From contig CAKZUU010000251.1 in assembly GCA_937922175.1 (NCBI GenBank), positions 1 to 32,044 on the forward strand: 32,044 nt of DNA, read 5' to 3'. Below the pieces are notes generated by a model. The model did no database searches. It was not told the DNA's origin and saw nothing but the letters and a program-made list of their open reading frames with translations. The stretch's first letter is position 1. Every line of letters starts with the position of its first letter. Shown one piece after another: positions 22,880 through 29,512 of the stretch. Both the position numbers and the translations under genes were made by a program. Source of the DNA: an uncultured Gemmataceae bacterium. Its GTDB lineage: Bacteria; Planctomycetota; Planctomycetia; Gemmatales; Gemmataceae.

Positions 22880-24280
22880 TCAATCACGAGAACGGATGCA
22901 AATCAATTCAGTGCCTGTTCGAATGAAGAAGGCACCATCGACGGCGGCCACCCCGTACACGACATCGCCGATCGCTTCGGCAATCATCGACTCGCGCTGT
23001 GCGGAGGTCAGGGTCGCTGGAGGCGGTGGCGGACCTTGGGGATTGGGCGGGCCGAACCCCATCGGGCCGGGTATACGATTCTCGGGGCGAGATTTGGCCT
23101 GATTCTTCCTTGCTTGAAATTCGGCCTCGCTCCACAGCCGATTGGTGGCCAATTTCTCATACTTGGGGCCCGCCCTGAGAACGGTCGTGACCCCGTCCTT
23201 ACCAAAAAAGTAAACCCGATCGCCGGCCCCGATGGGCGTGGCCCAACACGGATTGTCGAGCCGCTCCACATAACGCTCGTCCCCTGTTGACAGGTCGAGA
23301 CAAAAGACCAGGCCAGGCTTCGTCACAATGTACACATGACCGGCATGGACGAGAGGGCTGGCGTGGTGGGCGATGGCCTTTCGGGCACGCCAGACCACTT
23401 CATAGCCCGGAGACTCATTTGTCAGTCTCAAACAACAATTGGAACGTTGGCTTGCAACCAGATCGGGTTTGAGGCGATTTTCTCCGGCCCCCACAACGAG
23501 GAGGCCGTTCATGTACACCGGCGAGGGGATGTTGTTGCCGTTCAGATCCGCCAATTCCCACAGAGCTTCGCCGGTGGCAGCATCGTAGGCGTTGACCGCG
23601 CCACTGCTACTGACGATCAGCAGATCCCTCCCCTCGTGTCGTGCCACAATCGGAGAGGTCCACGACATCCGGCTTGGGCGCTCCGTCCGCCAGAGATTGC
23701 TGCCGGTGGATTTTTCCACGGCGAGGAGATAAGACGGCCCCCCGTGGTCGATCAGCAGAATGACGGCCGATTCGGTCTGAGTCGGTGACGACGCCAGGCC
23801 ATGATTGTTTTGAAACGGCCCGTACTCCTTGGTCAATGACCGCTGCCACTTGACCTGGCCGTCATGATCCAAAGCGATGAAATCACCGCTCTCGAAAAAG
23901 GCATAGACGCCCTGCGCATCGACCAGCGGGGTCGGAGCGGCACGACTCATGGCCGGGTTATTCTTCCCTTTCTGGGTGGCGGGGAAATCCCGCTGCCAAA
24001 TCTTACGACCCGACTTGGCTTCGATCGCGATGACATGGAGGTTCTCTTTTTCGGCCCCATCGATGGCCGTCACAAAAACTCGACCATTCCAAGCCACCGG
24101 CGTCGACTGCCCGTAACCAGGGAGACTCACACGCCAGGCGACGTTCTCGGTGCCCGACCAAGTCAAGGGCAAGCGGATGGCGAAAGTCGTCGATGTGCCA
24201 TCGCCTCGGAAGCCGGACCACGTATTGCCCGGCGAACTGCTGATCGTAGCCAATAACAACGCTGACAACATAAGATTCAT
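22880..24280 (-). CDS. Secreted PQQ-type beta-propeller protein
   Basis: This 466-residue protein has a short signal peptide (MNLMLSALLLATISSSPG). It then shows the planctomycete PQQ-like repeat pattern: FRGDGTST, W...NVAWRVSLPGYGQSTPV, NGRVFVTAIDG, IEAKSGRKIWQRDF, AVEKSTGSNLWRTE, DAATGEALWELADL, CLDLSTGDERYVERL. Each blade ends with the G-x-x-x-W type closing strand of BamB-like/PQQ propellers. Near residues 400-425 there is a proline-rich insertion (PNPQGPPPPPATL) between the last two blades. Start: ATG 24280 with GGAAG upstream; a TTG at 24286 is also possible. It probably acts outside the cytoplasm; whether it binds PQQ is unknown. It lies between the DUF1559 gene (33 bp) and the secreted propeller gene (30 bp). 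Confidence 0.85.
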   Translation of the reverse strand: MNLMLSALLLATISSSPGNTWSGFRGDGTSTTFAIRLPLTWSGTENVAWRVSLPGYGQSTPVAWNGRVFVTAIDGAEKENLHVIAIEAKSGRKIWQRDFPATQKGKNNPAMSRAAPTPLVDAQGVYAFFESGDFIALDHDGQVKWQRSLTKEYGPFQNNHGLASSPTQTESAVILLIDHGGPSYLLAVEKSTGSNLWRTERPSRMSWTSPIVARHEGRDLLIVSSSGAVNAYDAATGEALWELADLNGNNIPSPVYMNGLLVVGAGENRLKPDLVASQRSNCCLRLTNESPGYEVVWRARKAIAHHASPLVHAGHVYIVTKPGLVFCLDLSTGDERYVERLDNPCWATPIGAGDRVYFFGKDGVTTVLRAGPKYEKLATNRLWSEAEFQARKNQAKSRPENRIPGPMGFGPPNPQGPPPPPATLTSAQRESMIAEAIGDVVYGVAAVDGAFFIRTGTELICIRSRD

Positions 24281-24312
24281 GGTCAACTTCCAGAGCCTGA
24301 TTTAGAGGAGCC

Positions 24313-25392
24313 TCAATCGACGAGAGTGATGACTTCGCCGCCGGCGCGAGTCGCCATGGCCCGCCAAGTCACGATGTTGATGTCATCACGGACAAACCGG
24401 ACGCTGCCATCGGCCATTGCGACGTTCACGCCACCGGGGAAGTAACTACGAGCCGAAAGCCAGCCCATGCCGTGAGCCGTCGAGTCAGGGATCTTGGCAT
24501 TGGGGGGCAGAGCGGCGGTAAAGCCGTTCACGACGGCATTGCCCCAGATCCACGAGCCACCTCGATTCCCGCGCCAGTTGGTAGCCGAGAAGATGTCCCC
24601 GTCGGCAATGGGAGGCGCTGCCCCGAAACCCGGATTGGGACCGCTGGGGCCGGTGAACAAGCCCCGGCCACTCAGACTCGCCACTTGCCGCTCCCGCTCT
24701 TCCTGCGTGAGATCGGCATAAGGCTTGGTGAAATGCACGTTCATGCCGAGCAAGCTTTGCGACATGAACATGGTGTTCGACGTGCCATCGCGGATTTCCG
24801 CCATCTTAATACCGGGTCCGTAGTGGAACAATCCGTCGGTCTTGAAGCGAGTGTCATAACCGTTGGGCGTGGTGCCGCCGGGGCCCCCTCGACCGGAGCC
24901 GAGGTTCACGACATAGTTGGTTCCGGCGTGGACACCGCCGCCGGCGTTGGTGGTAAAAAGAGGATCTTGTCCGTCCGCCGGACAAAGGAAAAGCTTGACG
25001 ACGGTCGCGGCGGCCGGAGCTTGGATCGGGTTCAGGGTGAGAGAGACCGGCCAAACGCCAGTAAACAGCGGCTGAGAGAAATCGACGAGCCGATGGAGAT
25101 TCTCCTGCTCGACATAGGGCAAAAGTTGAGCGTGAACGGAGAAACCGAACGAGTTGCCGTGTGCCCCCGTTGAGACCTGCATTCCGGGCAGACGACCGTA
25201 AGCCGTCTCGTAGTTGTGCAAGGCCAGGGCCAGTTGTTTCAGGTTGTTCTGACTGGTGATGCGGGCCGCCGCTGTGCGAACTTTCTGGACGGCCGGCAAC
25301 AACAACCCGATCAGCACGGCAATGATGGCAATCACGACCAGGAGTTCGATCAGCGTGAAGGCGCGCCGGTGAGGAGGAGTTTTCAACGGCAT
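24313..25392 (-). CDS. DUF1559 pseudopilin-like protein
   Basis: This 359-residue protein has the type II secretion/pilin N-terminus: basic PLKTPPHRR, then the processing and methylation motif AFTLIELLVVIAIIAVLIG followed by LLLPAVQKVRTAAAR. The DUF1559 head follows with QNNLKQLALALHNYE (about residues 52-66). The C-terminal family hallmark is NVAMADGSVRFV (a DG box near residue 330). Planctomycetes encode large numbers of these; their assembly role is not known. ATG at 25392 is preferred over the TTG at 25413 because GAGGA stands upstream and the pilin leader then has the usual length. It is the first gene of the three-gene operon behind the promoter at 25435-25462. Confidence 0.92.
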   Translation of the reverse strand: MPLKTPPHRRAFTLIELLVVIAIIAVLIGLLLPAVQKVRTAAARITSQNNLKQLALALHNYETAYGRLPGMQVSTGAHGNSFGFSVHAQLLPYVEQENLHRLVDFSQPLFTGVWPVSLTLNPIQAPAAATVVKLFLCPADGQDPLFTTNAGGGVHAGTNYVVNLGSGRGGPGGTTPNGYDTRFKTDGLFHYGPGIKMAEIRDGTSNTMFMSQSLLGMNVHFTKPYADLTQEERERQVASLSGRGLFTGPSGPNPGFGAAPPIADGDIFSATNWRGNRGGSWIWGNAVVNGFTAALPPNAKIPDSTAHGMGWLSARSYFPGGVNVAMADGSVRFVRDDINIVTWRAMATRAGGEVITLVD

Positions 25393-25434
25393 GGGCAAAT
25401 CCTCGGGAGACAATGGTAAAAAATCGTAATACTG

Positions 25435-25462
25435 AATATATACGTCGATATCAATTAGTCAA
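25435..25462 (-). promoter_or_regulatory. Sigma-70-like promoter of the DUF1559 operon
   Basis: On the minus strand TTGACT (25462-25457) and TATATT (25440-25435) are separated by 16 bases in an AT-rich island that contrasts with the GC-rich surroundings. The predicted start is about 35 bases upstream of the ATG at 25392. Confidence 0.6.
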
Positions 25463-25549
25463 TAGACGTCAAATGGCTTTCCTCCGCTGCATGGATTGAC
25501 ACTTGGCGTAGGGTCCATAATCAGCCGACGCAGGGATCCCTTTCGGCAG

Positions 25550-27838
25550 GTGAGAGCGAGGTTCCACTTGACGCTGCTATTTGCCGCGACGTTGTTCGTC
25601 AGTGCGTTTTTGCTGTTTCAAGTGCAGCCCATGGTCGGCAAGATGGTGCTCCCCCAATGGGGAGGGACGCCGTCGGTCTGGAACACCTGCATGGTGTTCT
25701 TCCAGGCGGCATTGTTGATCGGGTATCTTTACTCGCACCTGACACCGCGATGGTTGGGTCTGCGACGGCAGATGCTCGGGCACGTCGTGTTGTGGCTGGC
25801 GTGTGCGCTGCTTCTGCCCATCGCGATTCCGGAAACGACTTCCGCCGACGCCGCGGAGATCGCCCATCCCTTTGCGCTGATCGTGGTGCAATTAACGCGA
25901 TCGGTCGGCTTGCCCTTCTTGGCGTTGGCGACAACGGCTCCTTTGGTCCAGCGCTGGTTTGTGGAGACGGGACACGGAGCTGCACGCGACCCGTATTTCC
26001 TCTACGCCTCTAGCAATGCCGGAAGTCTCCTGGCGCTTCTCACGTATCCCACGATCATCGAACCGACTTGGCCTTTAGATGAGCAACGCCGCCTCTGGAC
26101 TTGGGGTTTTCTCGGCTGTGCGGGTTTGGTGGCGGCCTGTGGCGGCAAGCTGGCACGCGGATCTTCCCGAACTCTTACCGATGGGAACCACTCGGCCGAC
26201 GAGGACGACGAACCGCTGACGTGGAGTCGGCGGTTGCGATGGATCGTGTGGGCACTGGTTCCATCGAGTGTGCTGCTCGGCGTCACAACGTACATCTCAA
26301 CCGATGTCGCGCCGATACCGCTTTTGTGGGTCGTGCCATTGGCTGTCTATCTGCTCACGTTTATCTTGACGTTTGCCCGCAAGCCATGGCTGCCACTCCG
26401 CTTGACCTCGCGCCTCCTGCCTTTCGTTGCGATCGCCCTGGTCTTGGTGGTGCTGACCGGCGGGGTCGAGCTGCGCGGTTTGCCCGTTTGGGTTTTACTT
26501 GTCCTCCACATCGCGGTGCTGTTCCTTGTGGGTCTGGTCTGTCACGGAGCGTTGGCTCACGACCGACCCGCGGCGAGTCGGCTGACCGAGTTTTATTTGT
26601 GGCTGTCGTTGGGCGGAGTCCTGGGCGGACTGTTCAATGCCCTGCTCGCGCCGCTGATCTTTCGCTTTGGCGGACTGTTGGAATATCCGCTGATGGTTCT
26701 GGTCGCCTGTTGGGTTCGGCCAACGTTTTTTTCTCCTGCGAGGTGGAATCAGCGGTGGTGGGATTTCGCCTGGCCGGCATTTCTCGGTGGATTGACCGGC
26801 GCCCTTTTATTTCTCACCCGTGAATTCGGGATGACCTCGGGATATGTGCGGTCAGCCCTGACCTACGGCTTGCCGTGCGTTTTGGCCTACTTGATGTCGC
26901 CTTGGCCCCGACGATTCGCCTGGAGTTTGGGAGTGACGTTCCTGGTGGGGACTTTATCCTCCAGCGGTCGTCCCGTGTTTCGTGAGCGGAACTTCTACGG
27001 AGTCGTGGAGGTCGCAAACGTGCAGGGGGGCAAATTCCGAGCCTTGTACCACGGGACGACGCTGCACGGCATGATGAGCCTCACATCGACCGACGACGAA
27101 GATCGGCACGAACCACTCACCTATTACCATCGCGCTGGTCCAATCGGGATTGCCTGCCGACGTTGGTTCGCTTCCCAGCCGCCGGGTCTGAGCGTGGCGG
27201 CCGTCGGCTTGGGGACGGGATCGCTGGCGTACTATGCCCGGCCCGGTGACTCGTGGACCTTCTTCGAGATTGATCCCACGGTGGTTCGCATCGCTCAGAA
27301 TCCCGAGTATTTCTTGTTTTGGTCTGAGTGTCGTGCCACGCACCGAGACGTTCGCCTGGGCGATGCCTTGGTGCAAATGCGACGGGCTCCGGAAAATTCG
27401 TTTGACATGATCATCCTTGACGCATTCAGTTCCGACGCGATCCCGGTGCATCTGCTGACGCGGGAAGCGTTGCAGTTGTATTTGTCGCGTCTGAAGCCGG
27501 GTGGGGTCATCGCGTATCATATTTCCAATCGATACTTGAACCTTCGGCCGGTGGTCGCCAAACTCGCCGACGACGCGAATCTCGTCGCCTACGAACGGCA
27601 CGATGTCAGCGGATCATGGGACGCGGGCACATGCGACTCGGATTGGGTGGTGATGGCGCGGAGCGACGCCGACTTGGGGACGATCTTGCTAGTGCGAGGA
27701 GTGGGACCAACGCGCGACACTCTGTGGGAACGATTGGTCGCTCCCCCGAATGCGCCATTGTGGACCAATCAGTATTCCCACGTTTTGGGGGTTTTCCGAC
27801 GCAGGGGAGTTAGCGATGACATTCCGGAACTTAATTGA
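25550..27838 (+). CDS. Polytopic membrane protein fused to a spermidine synthase-like domain
   Basis: This protein of about 762 residues has two parts. Residues 1 to about 480 hold some ten or more membrane segments, starting with LTLLFAATLFVSAFLLFQVQPMVG and followed by SVWNTCMVFFQAALLIGYLYS. The C-terminal part is a Rossmann-like domain resembling polyamine synthases. VAAVGLGTGSLAYY is the SAM-binding loop, FFEIDPTVVRIA carries the acidic ribose ligand, and FDMIILDAFSSDAIPVHLLTREAL the catalytic-site loop. It is a known bacterial architecture whose substrate is unresolved; polyamine synthesis should not be assumed. Start is uncertain: GTG at 25550 gives MRARFHLTLL; TTG at 25496 or 25568 is possible. 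The end overlaps the acyl-CoA synthetase start by 23 bp. Confidence 0.82.
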   Translation: MRARFHLTLLFAATLFVSAFLLFQVQPMVGKMVLPQWGGTPSVWNTCMVFFQAALLIGYLYSHLTPRWLGLRRQMLGHVVLWLACALLLPIAIPETTSADAAEIAHPFALIVVQLTRSVGLPFLALATTAPLVQRWFVETGHGAARDPYFLYASSNAGSLLALLTYPTIIEPTWPLDEQRRLWTWGFLGCAGLVAACGGKLARGSSRTLTDGNHSADEDDEPLTWSRRLRWIVWALVPSSVLLGVTTYISTDVAPIPLLWVVPLAVYLLTFILTFARKPWLPLRLTSRLLPFVAIALVLVVLTGGVELRGLPVWVLLVLHIAVLFLVGLVCHGALAHDRPAASRLTEFYLWLSLGGVLGGLFNALLAPLIFRFGGLLEYPLMVLVACWVRPTFFSPARWNQRWWDFAWPAFLGGLTGALLFLTREFGMTSGYVRSALTYGLPCVLAYLMSPWPRRFAWSLGVTFLVGTLSSSGRPVFRERNFYGVVEVANVQGGKFRALYHGTTLHGMMSLTSTDDEDRHEPLTYYHRAGPIGIACRRWFASQPPGLSVAAVGLGTGSLAYYARPGDSWTFFEIDPTVVRIAQNPEYFLFWSECRATHRDVRLGDALVQMRRAPENSFDMIILDAFSSDAIPVHLLTREALQLYLSRLKPGGVIAYHISNRYLNLRPVVAKLADDANLVAYERHDVSGSWDAGTCDSDWVVMARSDADLGTILLVRGVGPTRDTLWERLVAPPNAPLWTNQYSHVLGVFRRRGVSDDIPELN

Positions 27839-29492
27839 GATCCATCGCGAGCAGGCCCAGCGGTTGGGTCCGAAGCCGGCCTTGCGCTTTCGCCGCTTCG
27901 GAGTTTTCTCTGATCTCACCTGGTCGGAATACCGTGAGCAGAGTCGGGCCTGCGCGGCGGCGTTGCTGGAGGCGGGGATCGAACCCGGCGATCGAGTCGG
28001 CTTGGTGTCGGAGAATCGAGTCGAATGGCTGATCGCCGACATGGGCATCATGACCGCTGGGGCCGTCAACGTCCCCGCTCATGCCGGTTTGCCGGGGAGT
28101 GCGGTGGCGCGGCAAATGGCGGACGCCGGCATCTCCTGGCTGATCGTCTCAACGGCGGCCCAACTGGCCAAAGCCTGCGAAATCCGCGAGGCCGTGCCGT
28201 CGTTGAAGGGGGTCGTCGTCTTCGATCGTCGGGCGGCCCTCAGCGATGTCATCTCATGGTCGGCGTTTCTGCATCGGGGTCGTCGAGCTTTGTCTCGCCT
28301 TGGTCCCGAATTGGATCGCCGGGAAAAGCGACTCGGCCCGGATGATCTCGCCACCATCATGTACACTTCGGGGACGACGGGTCATCCGAAAGGGGTCATG
28401 CTCACGCACGGCAATCTTGTGTCCAATGCCGAGGCGATGGTGGAGCTCGTGCCCAAGGATATTGACGTGGTGCTGTTGAGCTGGCTCCCCCTCAGCCACA
28501 TTTTTGCCCGAACCTGCGACCACTACTTGAGTTTGCGGAACGGAATCTTGGTGGTGCTGTCCGAATCGCTGGACGCGGTGCCGGTCGATTTGCTGGAAGT
28601 TCAGCCGACGCATTTGCATGGTGTGCCTCGATTCTGGGAGAAGATGCTGGCCGCTGCTCAAGCCACACCGGCTCCGGACAAGACCTTGCGAGCTATGTTT
28701 GGCCGACGAATCCGCTGGATGATGTCGGGAGGAGCCCCATTGCCGCCGGCGGTGTGTCAAGCGTATCGACAAGCCGGCCTTCCATTGTCCCAAGGTTATG
28801 GCTTGACCGAGACCGCCCCCGTCTTGACGGTCAATCGACCGGATCGAGTTCGGGTCGAATCGGTCGGACAACCTCTCCCTGGAGTCGAAATCCGCATCGC
28901 CCCAGACGGCGAAATATTGGCGCGGGGGCCCAACATAATGAAGGGTTATTGGAATCAACCGACCAGCACCGAAGCGGTCCTCCGGGAGGGGTGGTTTCAT
29001 ACCGGGGACATGGGCCGACTGGACGACGATGGGTACCTCTACATCACCGGTCGGAAGAAAGAACTGATCGTTTTATCGAACGGCAAAAAGGTCGCACCGA
29101 CGGAGGTGGAGGCCATCCTGATGCGTGAACCCGCCATCGAACAAGTCGTGGTGCATGGCGACAAGCGGAACTATCTGACAGCGTTGATCGTGCCGAATTG
29201 GACCCGCGTTCGGCAGGAGTTGCCGCATCGGATCGAGTCCGAAAACGAGTTGTCGACGCATCCGGAGGTGCTGGCCTGGTTCCAGCAACGCATCGATGCG
29301 TTGCAAGCGGAACTGTCCAGTTGGGAACAAGTGAAGCGATTTTTTCTGCGGCCGCGGCCGTTCTCGCCCGAGACGGGTGAAATGACCGTGAGTCTGAAAT
29401 TACGCCGGGAGGTGATCTTTCAGAAACACGCGGACGAATGGAACCAGTTGTATGAGGCGGAGAATAGCCCCCATGGGTCGCCGGCCTCTTAA
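27816..29492 (+). CDS. AMP-forming long-chain fatty acyl-CoA synthetase
   Basis: This 558-residue enzyme of the ANL superfamily activates a carboxylic acid as acyl-AMP and transfers it to CoA. Motifs in order: DRVGLVSENRVEW near the N-terminus; the P-loop TIMYTSGTTGHPKGVMLTHG (about residues 181-200); GYGLTETAPVLTVN (about 328-341); the hinge region GWFHTGDMGRLDDDGYLYITGR (split as GWFHTGDMG and DGYLYITGRKKE, about 392-415); and NGKKVAPTEVE. The C-terminal catalytic lysine region reads MTVSLKLRRE. It is closest to long-chain FACL rather than acetyl-CoA synthetase. ATG at 27816 follows GGGGAG and overlaps the membrane-protein gene by 23 bp, suggesting coupling. The open frame before it is not coding. 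Confidence 0.93.
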   Translation: MTFRNLIEIHREQAQRLGPKPALRFRRFGVFSDLTWSEYREQSRACAAALLEAGIEPGDRVGLVSENRVEWLIADMGIMTAGAVNVPAHAGLPGSAVARQMADAGISWLIVSTAAQLAKACEIREAVPSLKGVVVFDRRAALSDVISWSAFLHRGRRALSRLGPELDRREKRLGPDDLATIMYTSGTTGHPKGVMLTHGNLVSNAEAMVELVPKDIDVVLLSWLPLSHIFARTCDHYLSLRNGILVVLSESLDAVPVDLLEVQPTHLHGVPRFWEKMLAAAQATPAPDKTLRAMFGRRIRWMMSGGAPLPPAVCQAYRQAGLPLSQGYGLTETAPVLTVNRPDRVRVESVGQPLPGVEIRIAPDGEILARGPNIMKGYWNQPTSTEAVLREGWFHTGDMGRLDDDGYLYITGRKKELIVLSNGKKVAPTEVEAILMREPAIEQVVVHGDKRNYLTALIVPNWTRVRQELPHRIESENELSTHPEVLAWFQQRIDALQAELSSWEQVKRFFLRPRPFSPETGEMTVSLKLRREVIFQKHADEWNQLYEAENSPHGSPAS

Positions 29493-29512
29493 AGATCAAG
29501 CGATGCGTCAGT

